A stretch of 9,939 nucleotides of DNA from Desulfobacteraceae bacterium (GTDB lineage: Bacteria; Desulfobacterota; Syntrophobacteria; BM002). A model generated the notes under the pieces. The model was not told the DNA's origin and made no database searches. It saw only the letters and a program-made list of their open reading frames with translations. Positions 1 through 5,728 of the stretch are shown here, one piece after another. The position numbers were made by a program, and so were the translations under genes. How positions within the stretch are numbered: the stretch's first letter is position 1; every line of letters begins with the position of its first letter. The stretch lies in contig PPDG01000216.1 of NCBI GenBank assembly GCA_002899795.1, positions 1 to 9,939 on the forward strand, given 5' to 3'.

Positions 1-758
1 AAATCGCACAGCCGTAATTGTCTGGACTCAGCCAGCAGAGTATGGGCATCCAGCACTGCCCCAAGAAGGTCCGCCCCTACTCTTCCTCCTCCGGCGCTAG
101 CCACAATCAGTGGCTCGTTCTCTTTGAGTTCTAACCGCCTCCTTATGTTTGCACCATCGTTTCCACTTGGCCGAGCCGTTACAAAGCCTGTGTACACCAC
201 CGGTATTTTGATATCAGCCGTGCTCGCAAAGGTCTCATCCAGAGAAACCAAGGTCGCATCTGCGTGCACCAACAAGGCCCCGAAATATTTGTTAAGTACA
301 TCCAGTACTCTGCGTTCATAAAACTCTTGATCCTTCTTTTCCACCAGAATGTCGCGGAGGCTACAAACTACTCTGGTTGAGCCGAAATCACCCCGGTGAA
401 TTGCCTCCAAGATCGGGAGTAACTCAAAATGGAACCGTTTTCGCCCAAACGGATACAACTCGACCATAAAGAGGTCAGGAGCGGTTTTTTCGAACAAGGA
501 ATAGAGAAGATTCGTGCGCTCCTCCTGGACCTCCTTCAGGGAACGGTTTTTTTCGGTTGGGAAAATGGTGCTAAACCCCGAATCCATCTGCAACCCCGGT
601 AGTCCGTATTCGCTTACATGCGAGGGTAATTCCGCACCCACTGGGGGACCGCCGCTTACTAAAACCAGTTGATGACGGTGTAGTGCCCGGGCAATCTCCA
701 GACTTCGGAAGTAGTGGCCTATACCCAGGACGTGTTGGCAGTAGTGAATAATTTTCAT
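1..758 (-). CDS. COG4671-type (MurG-like) glycosyltransferase, N-terminal part, runs off left edge
   Basis: I translated this frame by hand from the ATG at 758 and found it open for about 252 codons to the window edge, so the C-terminal donor-binding half is missing. The N-terminus MKIIHYCQHVLGIGHYFRSL carries the GxGH motif (about residues 12-15) typical of GT28/MurG-like and COG4671 'predicted glycosyl transferases'. It shares landmarks with the complete paralogue at 5726-6949: the GxGH start, an SLRDI segment near residue 133 (GLRDI there), a VYTGFV segment near 188 (VFTGYI there) and an SAGGG loop near 220 (TTGGGG there). The family probably transfers a nucleotide-activated sugar on the cytoplasmic side; the substrate is unknown. 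It is the last gene of a minus-strand glycan block and lies 542 bp beyond the phosphatase gene, so it may have its own promoter. The only ribosome-binding candidate, GGGAAG, is just 3 nt from the ATG; the start rests mainly on family alignment. Confidence 0.85.
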   Translation of the reverse strand, partial: MKIIHYCQHVLGIGHYFRSLEIARALHRHQLVLVSGGPPVGAELPSHVSEYGLPGLQMDSGFSTIFPTEKNRSLKEVQEERTNLLYSLFEKTAPDLFMVELYPFGRKRFHFELLPILEAIHRGDFGSTRVVCSLRDILVEKKDQEFYERRVLDVLNKYFGALLVHADATLVSLDETFASTADIKIPVVYTGFVTARPSGNDGANIRRRLELKENEPLIVASAGGGRVGADLLGAVLDAHTLLAESRQLRLCD

Positions 759-874
759 CTGCTTCCCGCTAAAACCCCCATTTTGAAAACCACGTCCTTC
801 CCAGCATAGCAGGATCTTCGATGGGCTTGGTCATAGATAGTTGGCTCTGCCTGAGGTTATACAGTGCCGAACTT

Positions 875-899
875 TGAGTCCCGCTTGGAGCGGGAGTCA
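875..899. repeat. REP-like hairpin
   Basis: TGA-g-TCCCGC pairs with GCGGGA-g-TCA around a TTGGA loop, a 6-bp stem extended by 3 bp past one mismatch. A loosely T-rich stretch follows on the plus strand, but no gene ends nearby on that strand, so a repeat element is likelier than a terminator. Confidence 0.5.
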
Positions 900-916
900 G
901 CCTGTTTTGTATTTTG

Positions 917-993
917 AATATCGAAACTGGGGACCCGCCCGCAGGGTGGGGAGTCCGAAGGACAATATCGAACAAGGAATTTCGAACAGCAGA
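917..993. repeat. Short heptamer tract with embedded hairpin
   Basis: Units AATATCG (917-923 and 964-970), AACAAGG (971-977), AATTTCG (978-984) and AACAGCAG (985-992) form a degenerate run of mostly 7-nt words. Between the two AATATCG copies lies a GC-rich hairpin at 931-956 (GGAC...GTCC outer arms). Removing exactly those 26 nt leaves 21 nt, three whole heptamers, from one AATATCG to the next. Confidence 0.55.
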
Positions 994-1033
994 AGTTTTT
1001 GAAAGGAATAAGACAATTTTTTTCACTTCGATA

Positions 1034-1067
1034 TTCTGCGGTTCCTTGTTCTGCGGTTCTGCGGTTC
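1034..1067. repeat. TTCTGCGG octamer repeat
   Basis: Three exact TTCTGCGG copies (1034-1041, 1049-1056, 1057-1064), the first two separated by TTCCTTG and the last followed by TTC. On the minus strand they read AACCGCAG and use some of the same words (AACAAGG, AATATCG) as the tract at 917-993, so the two tracts form a loose inverted pair. Confidence 0.6.
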
Positions 1068-1193
1068 ATATTCTTAAAGCCAAGTCCTTTGGGCATAAAT
1101 TCTTTATTTACAATCGACCAAGGTATCACGAGCGAAAGGCGTTGGAGTATTGCAAAAAATCTTGAGTTGCGAAGCTTTTTTTCGTCGTTCCAT

Positions 1194-1225
1194 CACTCCT
1201 GCACTCCAGTACTCCAGTACTCCAT
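1194..1225. repeat. Octamer tandem repeat (CACTCCAG family)
   Basis: Four consecutive 8-nt units: CACTCCTG, CACTCCAG, TACTCCAG, TACTCCAT. It is intergenic and not part of a credible reading frame. Confidence 0.75.
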
Positions 1226-1300
1226 GGTTGTCGCCTACTGGTTCCACCTCACTAACAGATGACAAGTACGGCAACAACCTCTGGAGGTGTAATACTGGCT

Positions 1301-1894
1301 TCATATCTCTTCATTCAGCCTGTAGACCTTGAATCCCTCACCATTATAACTCAGCCAGTGCAACCGATAAGGTTTTATCAGGGCCGGTTCGTCCGGCAAG
1401 AACCTTCTGCCACACAGCCGATAGAGCAAACATCTAATGACTCCCCCATGGGTAATCACCAGGATACGATTGCCCCTCATCTGTTGAGCAATATCCATCA
1501 GTGCCTGCCGACTACGCTGCAAAACTTCCCGACGACTTTCTCCGTCAACGGGCCTAAAGTCCCAGCCCAGTTTCTCCTGTACCTTGAGCTCATTAGTGTT
1601 AAGGAGGTCACTGAGTTTACTGCCTGACCAACTACCCCAATCCTGTTCTCGCAGTCGGGGCTCCAGCGAGCAGGGGAGTACCAGACTATGGTTTATCAAG
1701 GTAGCTGTGTGGATCGCTCTGCCCAGATCACTGGTCACCATGTAATCCAGCTGATGTCGCGCCAGAGCGCATCCCCATCTTCTGGCCTGTTGTCTGCCGC
1801 TGGAAGTGAGGGGGGCATCCTGCTGACCCTGGACACGCTTCTCGCGGTTCCATTCGGTCTCAGCATGGCGCATTAGGGCGAAATAGGTAAGCAA
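1301..1894 (-). CDS. Histidine phosphatase (phosphoglycerate-mutase-like) family protein
   Basis: A complete branch-1 histidine phosphatase of about 197 residues from the chosen start. Visible catalytic set: LMRHAETEWN near the N-terminus with the phosphate-accepting His10, SDLGRAIHTA with Arg59, an acidic LREQDWGSWSG segment with Glu82, and ITHGGVIRCLL with the second His148. This set matches small-molecule phosphatases such as alpha-ribazole phosphatase (CobC) and broad-specificity GpmB-like enzymes; the sequence alone does not choose between them. No signal peptide is visible, so it is probably cytoplasmic. The frame stays open upstream to 1987, which would add about 31 unconserved residues. 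I prefer the TTG at 1894, giving the usual short lead before RHAE, with GGAG 10 nt upstream; a GTG at 1903 is possible. With glycosyltransferases on both sides, a sugar-phosphate substrate is a reasonable but unproven idea. Confidence 0.9.
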   Translation of the reverse strand: MLTYFALMRHAETEWNREKRVQGQQDAPLTSSGRQQARRWGCALARHQLDYMVTSDLGRAIHTATLINHSLVLPCSLEPRLREQDWGSWSGSKLSDLLNTNELKVQEKLGWDFRPVDGESRREVLQRSRQALMDIAQQMRGNRILVITHGGVIRCLLYRLCGRRFLPDEPALIKPYRLHWLSYNGEGFKVYRLNEEI

Positions 1895-1904
1895 GAAGGC
1901 CACT

Positions 1905-1908
1905 CTCC
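1905..1908 (-). promoter_or_regulatory. Ribosome-binding site deciding a TTG start
   Basis: GGAG on the minus strand, 10 nt before the TTG at 1894, favours the short form of the phosphatase over the longer open frame. Confidence 0.5.
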
Positions 1909-2002
1909 GTTGTTTAGAGGTTATCAACTCTAAAAGTCCGACGTTTAGCCGCTTGTCAAATCGTTCAAGTCCTAGAAATCGTAGCACGCGTAAATAGTGA
2001 AC

Positions 2003-2025
2003 CCTTCGACAAGCTCAGGACAAGC
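2003..2025. repeat. Dispersed intergenic repeat, copy 1
   Basis: A 23-nt sequence containing TTCGACAAGCTCAGGACA, matching 21 of 23 positions with a second copy at 5594-5616; both differences are A/G changes. It runs directly into the heptamer tract beginning near 2024. Confidence 0.65.
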
Positions 2026-2030
2026 GGTAA

Positions 2031-2201
2031 ACGGTGAACAGTAAGAGATGTTATACGTTATACGTTATACGTTATACGTTATACGTTATACGTTACAGGT
2101 TCCTTTCTGACCTCTGACCTCCTTGGCGCGCCGAAGCTTTAGCGAAGGCGGCTGATCTCTGACCTCTGATCTCTGTCTTCTGCCCCATGCCCTATGCCCC
2201 A
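2031..2201. repeat. Composite heptamer tract (about 20 units of several families)
   Basis: Read from 2031 in steps of seven: ACGGTGA, ACAGTAA, GAGATGT, then six exact TATACGT units (2052-2093), TACAGGT, TCCTTTC, two TGACCTC (2108-2121), a 31-nt hairpin insert (2122-2152), then TGATCTC, TGACCTC, TGATCTC, TGTCTTC, TGCCCCA, TGCCCTA, TGCCCCA (2153-2201). The register holds throughout apart from the insert. The tract overlaps the end of the GT4 gene: its TAG stop is the CTA of unit 2188-2194. Tandem heptanucleotide repeats are known in other bacteria (for example the STRR sequences of cyanobacteria). Confidence 0.85.
2122..2152. repeat. 31-nt hairpin embedded in the heptamer tract
   Basis: Contains CGCC (2129-2132) and GGCG (2147-2150) pairing around an inner GC/GC pair and a TTTA loop. 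The internal loop is GAA facing GAA, which could form sheared G-A pairs. Removing exactly 31 nt restores the heptamer register, which supports insertion into an existing tract. Confidence 0.6.
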
Positions 2202-3340
2202 CGCCTCTGCGGGTTTTGCCTGTCAACTAATCCGAGCAGAGTATCTTCCACAATGTGGTAGTTTTGCTTGAGATCGTGCCTGCTCCGTACGTAACCACTT
2301 GCCGCCTCCCCCATCCGTTTTCTCAAAACCCGGTCAGCCAGTAGCCGGGCAATGGACTCATTGAACTCTCTGGCATCAAAAGGGGAAACCAAATAACCGC
2401 AGACGCCATCTGCCACCACCTCCGGCACCCCACCGTCTGCAAAGGCCACTACAGGTAGACCGCAGGATTGAGCTTCCAAGAAAACCATGCCCAGTGACTC
2501 ACGAATGCCAGGGAAGACAAACAAATCCCCGGCACTGTAAAAGCGGTACATCTCCTCCCGTGCCACCTTGCCCAGAAATCGAACTCGTCCAGGAAGGTAG
2601 GAGTCAGCCAGTTGACGAAGATGACGGTCTTCCTTACCTTCTCCCGCTATCACCAGATACAGGGGGACATTCTGTCGGAAAAGCTCGCCACAAGAGCGAA
2701 TCACCCAGGAGAGTCCCTCGCTCTTGACCCCTGGACGGAACATAGCGGCGGTAAGCACCACAACCCCTTCAGTTATATCCCACTCTTGTCGCAGTTGCTT
2801 TCTGGATCTTGCATCAAAAATGAACTGCTCCGGCAAGATTCCGGGCACCACGTAGGTGAGACTCTCTTCGGGCACTATCCTGCCCAGGTTAACGAAATCT
2901 TCTTTTCTGTTGGTGAAAACGTGGTCGGCAGCCAGAAGCGCTCGTCGGTTCAGGACAAAACCGGCCCACGTCTGCCAGCGTTTACGCCTTTTGGTGGAAT
3001 AGATGCCCTGAAAGATCGTGTAAGGCAGCCTCAAGCGGCGACTGCAGTCGGGGCCAAGGAGATCGGGTGCTTTGTAGTAGCTGTGGTAGGTTAGCCAAAG
3101 ATTAGGGTTCAGTTTCCGACAGCGCTGCAGCGAACGACTGCGAGCCCTGAGGAACTGAAGCCAGCGCCAAGGCTTCCAGTAAATCCAGCGGGTTCGGAAC
3201 TGGCTGATGCTTTCCAGACGATGACCACGTCCCTGGAGAAACTGATAAAGTCCAGTACCAATGACCAAATCACCAGAAGGATGTGGGTGTCCCAATGGTT
3301 TTAAAGGGGCATAGAATGCAATGTTTAGTGACTGAGACAT
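2192..3340 (-). CDS. Glycosyltransferase family 4 protein
   Basis: A complete 382-residue retaining GT-B glycosyltransferase of the GT4 type. The N-terminal acceptor domain starts IAFYAPLKPLGHPHPSGD (residues 7-24), with a possible flexible Gly/Ser-rich loop. The C-terminal donor domain begins near residue 192 and shows IAGEGKE (231-237), FLGKVAREEMYRFYSAGDLFVFPG (255-278) and the EX7E signature ESLGMVFLE (Glu281 and Glu289), followed by GLPVVAFADGGVPEVV. These residues normally hold the NDP-sugar phosphates and sugar. The domain between 45 and 125 is rich in Arg, Lys and Trp, consistent with membrane or lipid-acceptor contact. It is probably cytoplasmic or peripheral to the inner membrane, building a surface glycan; donor and acceptor cannot be read from sequence. 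The ATG has no clear ribosome-binding site. Its last two residues and stop fall inside the heptamer tract. It lies 152 bp after the other GT4 gene and is probably co-transcribed with it. Confidence 0.93.
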   Translation of the reverse strand: MSQSLNIAFYAPLKPLGHPHPSGDLVIGTGLYQFLQGRGHRLESISQFRTRWIYWKPWRWLQFLRARSRSLQRCRKLNPNLWLTYHSYYKAPDLLGPDCSRRLRLPYTIFQGIYSTKRRKRWQTWAGFVLNRRALLAADHVFTNRKEDFVNLGRIVPEESLTYVVPGILPEQFIFDARSRKQLRQEWDITEGVVVLTAAMFRPGVKSEGLSWVIRSCGELFRQNVPLYLVIAGEGKEDRHLRQLADSYLPGRVRFLGKVAREEMYRFYSAGDLFVFPGIRESLGMVFLEAQSCGLPVVAFADGGVPEVVADGVCGYLVSPFDAREFNESIARLLADRVLRKRMGEAASGYVRSRHDLKQNYHIVEDTLLGLVDRQNPQRRGA

Positions 3341-3439
3341 ATTTGTACCGAAGATTTAATGGCTACTTCGTACCGGGTGGATTCGTTCAGGTCTCCCGAG
3401 ATTGGCGAGACGGGGAATTACTACTTAATATTGGCACAC

Positions 3440-3455
3440 AGGTCTGGCCAGACCT
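3440..3455. promoter_or_regulatory. 16-bp perfect palindrome between the two GT4 genes
   Basis: AGGTCTGGCCAGACCT is an exact palindrome in the 152-bp gap. No T-tract follows on the minus strand, so it is not a standard terminator. It could be an operator, an RNA hairpin between two cistrons, or chance. Confidence 0.35.
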
Positions 3456-3492
3456 CTCGTTTTGCCCGTCTTGCGTCACAAAGCGCCATGGA

Positions 3493-4743
3493 CTACCTGC
3501 GCCCTATTCCTGCTTGTTCAAATACTGCGGCCAGCTTTTGAATCAGCTTGCGGTTATCGAAATCTTCCCTGACTTGTTGGCGCGCAGCGGTGATGATGCG
3601 GTGACGCAAATTCTGATCAATTAACAATCGGACCATACCTGTGGCCATTGCTTCAGGTTGACCAGGTTCCACTAGTAGTCCGGTGCGACCGTCTTCCACA
3701 AGCTCTGGGATAGCTGAGACTCGGGTGGCCAACACCGGCACCCCCATGGCCATACTCTCGAGGAAAACATTGGGAATGCCGTCCCGGTCACCGTTACTGG
3801 CCACCTCGCAGCCCAAGACGAAAAGATCAGCTTGCCTATACTCATCAATCACCCTGTCGTGTGGCTGGGTCCCCAACCAGTGGCAAGAATCACCAAGTCC
3901 TAAATTGTGCAGATGATTCAGAATTGATCGCCGATCTTCCCCATCACCAATCAGAGTGTAGCGAAACGAGTATCCCTGGTCGAACAGAAGGCGCAGGGCA
4001 CGAATCACCGTGGGTAACCCCTTCTTTTCAACCAGGCGGGCAATGCTCAGTATCCGGTACGGAGGTGAGGGTTGCCGCGGTTCGGATGGCCTATTAAAAA
4101 GTCTGGCGTCGATGCCGTGATAGATACAGTGAATGGACGGACCCTCGGGAGTCAACTCTTCGAGAAAACGACGGTTGTACTCGGTGCAGGTCACTACGAA
4201 GCTCGCCAGAGCAATTTTCTCCTTCAGTTGTCGGGGGGCCGAAGTATAGATATCCTTGGCGTGGGCGCTAAAACTGAATGGTAGGCCGCTCAGCTTGTTG
4301 GCAAACAGGGCCACCGAGGTTGGCGAATGGGCAAAGTGAGCGTGCAGGTGACAGACGTTCGTGCCGGGAAGCAGGGCGTGAACCAGATATCCTGCCTGGA
4401 GTAAGTGTTTAATGGTGGCGACTTTCCTTGAACGGCGCAAGCGAGTGAGCATGATCCGGAAGGCTTCAGAATAGGCCTCAGGACGCTTTTTTGCCAGCAA
4501 GAGGTTATGGTAAAGTAGACGAGGCAACGGGACCAGAAGGGTTTCGGGAAGATAGTCTACCGAGGCCCGAATTTGTTTTACACTTTCGTGGGTAAATTGC
4601 TCCCGCGGCTGACGCATGGGAAAAAGGTGGAGCGGGAAACCGAGGTTTTCCAACAAGTTAATCTCATTGGAGATGAAGGTCTCACTAATACGGGGATAAC
4701 CTTTAAGTATGTAACCTATTACTCTCTCTCGGCCTTCAGTCAA
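3493..4743 (-). CDS. WcaL/AmsK-like glycosyltransferase family 4 protein
   Basis: A 416-residue GT4 transferase resembling colanic-acid/exopolysaccharide transferases of the WcaL/AmsK group. Landmarks: YILKGYPRISETFISNEI (11-28), HLHAHFAH (132-139) and SFSAHAKDIYTS (157-168) in the N-terminal domain; ILSIARLVEKKG (231-242), YTLIGDGEDR (262-271), QADLFVLG (304-311) and DGIPNVFLESMAMGVPVLAT (321-340) in the C-terminal domain. The EX7E motif reads D321...E329; Asp at the first position is common in this subgroup. It probably adds a sugar to a lipid-linked repeat unit at the cytoplasmic membrane face. The start is a TTG at 4743; no in-frame ATG occurs before residue 43, which is too late for the conserved N-terminus. 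AAGGA lies 9 nt upstream. It is the first gene of the minus-strand glycan block, divergent from the PilZ gene. Confidence 0.93.
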   Translation of the reverse strand: MTEGRERVIGYILKGYPRISETFISNEINLLENLGFPLHLFPMRQPREQFTHESVKQIRASVDYLPETLLVPLPRLLYHNLLLAKKRPEAYSEAFRIMLTRLRRSRKVATIKHLLQAGYLVHALLPGTNVCHLHAHFAHSPTSVALFANKLSGLPFSFSAHAKDIYTSAPRQLKEKIALASFVVTCTEYNRRFLEELTPEGPSIHCIYHGIDARLFNRPSEPRQPSPPYRILSIARLVEKKGLPTVIRALRLLFDQGYSFRYTLIGDGEDRRSILNHLHNLGLGDSCHWLGTQPHDRVIDEYRQADLFVLGCEVASNGDRDGIPNVFLESMAMGVPVLATRVSAIPELVEDGRTGLLVEPGQPEAMATGMVRLLIDQNLRHRIITAARQQVREDFDNRKLIQKLAAVFEQAGIGRR

Positions 4744-4752
4744 TTTTCTTCA

Positions 4753-4757
4753 TCCTT
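4753..4757 (-). promoter_or_regulatory. Ribosome-binding site supporting the TTG start of the GT4 gene
   Basis: AAGGA on the minus strand, 9 nt before TTG at 4743. This spacing and the lack of an early ATG settle the start. Confidence 0.6.
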
Positions 4758-4898
4758 ACTATCAAGAATGCGTCGATTGGACCAGTGGCGCGGAACCATC
4801 CGACCCACCAACTACTCCAAAAAACATAGCTTTTGATAGTATCACGCAGGACCTCGCTCAGTCCAGGGAGGATAACCAGCAGCAGTTCAGGGCCATTT

Positions 4899-4918
4899 CC
4901 TCGCGGTTCGCCGCAAGG
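4899..4918. repeat. Hairpin with TTCG loop
   Basis: CCTCGCGG and CCGCAAGG enclose TTCG; seven Watson-Crick pairs with one C-A mismatch on the plus strand, which becomes a T-G wobble on the minus strand. No T-tract follows on either strand. It lies in the gap between the divergent GT4 and PilZ genes. Confidence 0.45.
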
Positions 4919-4969
4919 CAATAGCGTGACCCTTTACCTCATGCATCTGCTCGGCGCAAATCGTTAATT

Positions 4970-4998
4970 TTCACTTACCAGCTGTTCTCTTTTATGCT
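4970..4998 (+). promoter_or_regulatory. Sigma70-like promoter of the PilZ gene
   Basis: TTCACT (4970-4975), 17-nt spacer, TATGCT (4993-4998). Each hexamer matches consensus at 4 of 6 positions. Predicted transcription start near 5005, leaving a leader of about 19 nt with the ribosome-binding site. Confidence 0.5.
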
Positions 4999-5010
4999 AA
5001 GTTGGCCAAA

Positions 5011-5016
5011 AGAGGT
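5011..5016 (+). promoter_or_regulatory. Ribosome-binding site deciding the PilZ start
   Basis: AGAGGT, 7 nt before ATG 5024. The in-frame ATG at 4994 overlaps the predicted -10 box and has no such site, so 5024 is preferred. A near-identical context, GAGG plus 4 nt plus AGCTATG, precedes the gene at 8655. Confidence 0.65.
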
Positions 5017-5023
5017 AATAGCT

Positions 5024-5383
5024 ATGCTCCACGACAAAGAAAAGCGCCAGCGTCCAAGAGCCAGAGTCAGCTGGCAAGTGACCATAAAAAGCAGTCAAGG
5101 AGACCTCAGCGGAGAAACACTGAATGTTACTGTAGATGGCGCCCTCGTCCTTTGCAGGGAGCCGCTTGAACCAAATGACACCATAGAGATGGTTATGAAT
5201 GTACCTGCCCTAGTCAGTCCATTAATAATCCCTGCACGAGTCATCCACTCAAACATTTGCAACCCCGAAGATGAAACTCTTTGCTATGAAATAGGCGTTC
5301 GCTTTACCGAGATCTCAGAAAAAAACAGATGGCTGATCTCAGCTGCAGTCCAAAGAGAGTCTGGGGTGATGTTGATGCCGTAG
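5024..5383 (+). CDS. PilZ-domain protein, probable c-di-GMP binder
   Basis: A single-domain protein of 119 residues. The basic N-terminus KEKRQRPRARVSW carries the RxxxR switch (Arg8/Arg12 or Arg10/Arg14), and the strand TLNVTVDGALV carries the second PilZ motif, usually [D/N]xSxxG, here N34-V-T-V-D-G39 with Thr for Ser. The remaining beta-rich segment (IPARVIHSN, YEIGVRFTEIS) fits a PilZ barrel. Standalone PilZ proteins bind cyclic di-GMP in the cytoplasm and act on partner proteins controlling motility, pili or exopolysaccharide; the partner here is not shown. The open frame extends to an ATG at 4994, but the ribosome-binding site and promoter place the start at 5024. It is monocistronic, divergent from the glycan block and convergent with the COG4671 gene. 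The Thr substitution is conservative, so binding is likely but unproven. Confidence 0.9.
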   Translation: MLHDKEKRQRPRARVSWQVTIKSSQGDLSGETLNVTVDGALVLCREPLEPNDTIEMVMNVPALVSPLIIPARVIHSNICNPEDETLCYEIGVRFTEISEKNRWLISAAVQRESGVMLMP

Positions 5384-5461
5384 AGACCTATAGCTTTTGC
5401 AGGAAAGGAGCTACCCTAAAAGTCGGGCTAAGACAACTCGCTGAGACACGTTGAAAACAAT

Positions 5462-5482
5462 AAAAAAACCCGCCGAAACGGG
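5462..5482 (-). terminator. Intrinsic terminator, minus strand
   Basis: On the minus strand CCCG-T-TTCG-G-CGGG (4 GC pairs plus a T-G wobble closing a TTCG loop, 5482-5469) is followed at once by seven Ts (5468-5462). It suits the COG4671 transferase gene ending at 5726, about 240 nt upstream. There is no T-tract on the plus strand. Confidence 0.65.
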
Positions 5483-5521
5483 CCATCCAACTTGCCTGGG
5501 TCCAAACTCTGTGCTTTTTCC

Positions 5522-5728
5522 TAGCCCGGATATTTCATGAATCACTTGCTGCTATCACGGATATGGCCGTCCTTCCTGGCGTCCTCGGGTGTTCCTTCGA
5601 CAGGCTCAGGACAGGCTCCCCCTGCGACGTACCGTTCAGGTACGCCTCGGAACCAACCCCCTGCGGTAGCCAGGTGGCACGCCCATCTTCATGATCTCGC
5701 GACAGCAATTCATGAAATATCCGGGCTA
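5522..5728. mobile_element. MITE-like foldback element with 21-bp terminal inverted repeats
   Basis: The first 21 bp (5522-5542, beginning TAGCCCGGATATTTCATG) are the exact reverse complement of the last 21 bp (5708-5728). Complementarity continues imperfectly inward, so most of the 207 bp can fold back. No transposase is encoded; the one open frame through it (5537-5881) has a repeat-derived translation. If TA is a target duplication, the element proper begins GCCCGG and ends CCGGGC. Inside are the second copy of a dispersed repeat (5594-5616), a hairpin CGTACC/GGTACG (5628-5644) and a 9-bp direct repeat CCCCCTGCG (5618-5626, 5657-5665). The right end overlaps the stop codon of the neighbouring transferase gene. 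Confidence 0.75.
5594..5616. repeat. Dispersed intergenic repeat, copy 2
   Basis: Contains TTCGACAGGCTCAGGACA and matches the copy at 2003-2025 at 21 of 23 positions. It lies within the foldback element, inside a GTTCC (5591-5595) / GGAAC (5649-5653) inverted pair, so it may be nested. Confidence 0.65.

Larger units (their letters stand above)
759..1300. other. 542-bp intergenic region made of repeats and hairpins, no convincing gene
   Basis: Several short overlapping open frames exist here on both strands, but their translations are low-complexity and follow the repeats, so I call none of them. What is visible is a hairpin at 875-899, a heptamer tract with an embedded hairpin at 917-993, a 10-bp inverted repeat (GAACAAGGAA at 970-979 against its complement at 1042-1051), TTCTGCGG octamers at 1034-1067 and CACTCCAG-type octamers at 1194-1225. 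I see no strong sigma70 promoter on the minus strand for the downstream transferase gene. Confidence 0.7.

Noticed and set aside
769..1304. Several 60-90 codon open frames on both strands in the large intergenic gap
   Set aside because: They overlap one another, lie in tandem repeats and hairpins, and none has a recognisable domain or good start context.
1895..1987. N-terminal extension of the histidine phosphatase frame
   Set aside because: It would place about 31 unconserved residues before the core; the TTG at 1894 with GGAG upstream gives the usual family start.
4736..4921. 61-codon minus-strand open frame overlapping the GT4 TTG start, with a Trp-rich hydrophobic stretch (YVFWSSWWVGWF)
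   Set aside because: No ribosome-binding site or recognisable family, and it starts inside the hairpin at 4899-4918. It may be leader RNA of the GT4 gene.
4994..5023. Upstream ATG of the PilZ frame
   Set aside because: It overlaps the predicted -10 box, lacks a ribosome-binding site and adds residues outside the PilZ domain; ATG 5024 has AGAGGT at 7 nt.
5391..5430. TAGCT/AGCTA inverted pair and a GTCGGGCTAAG sequence after the PilZ gene, possibly another TIR-related end
   Set aside because: Only GGGCTA matches the TIR core; the rest differs, and no partner end was found. Too short to call.
5462..5510. GNRA-like hairpin CCCGCCGAAACGGG downstream of a PilZ gene, suggestive of the first arm of a c-di-GMP-I (GEMM) riboswitch
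   Set aside because: The conserved GACGCAAAGCC core and second arm are absent, and the seven-base T-tract on the opposite strand makes an intrinsic terminator the better reading.
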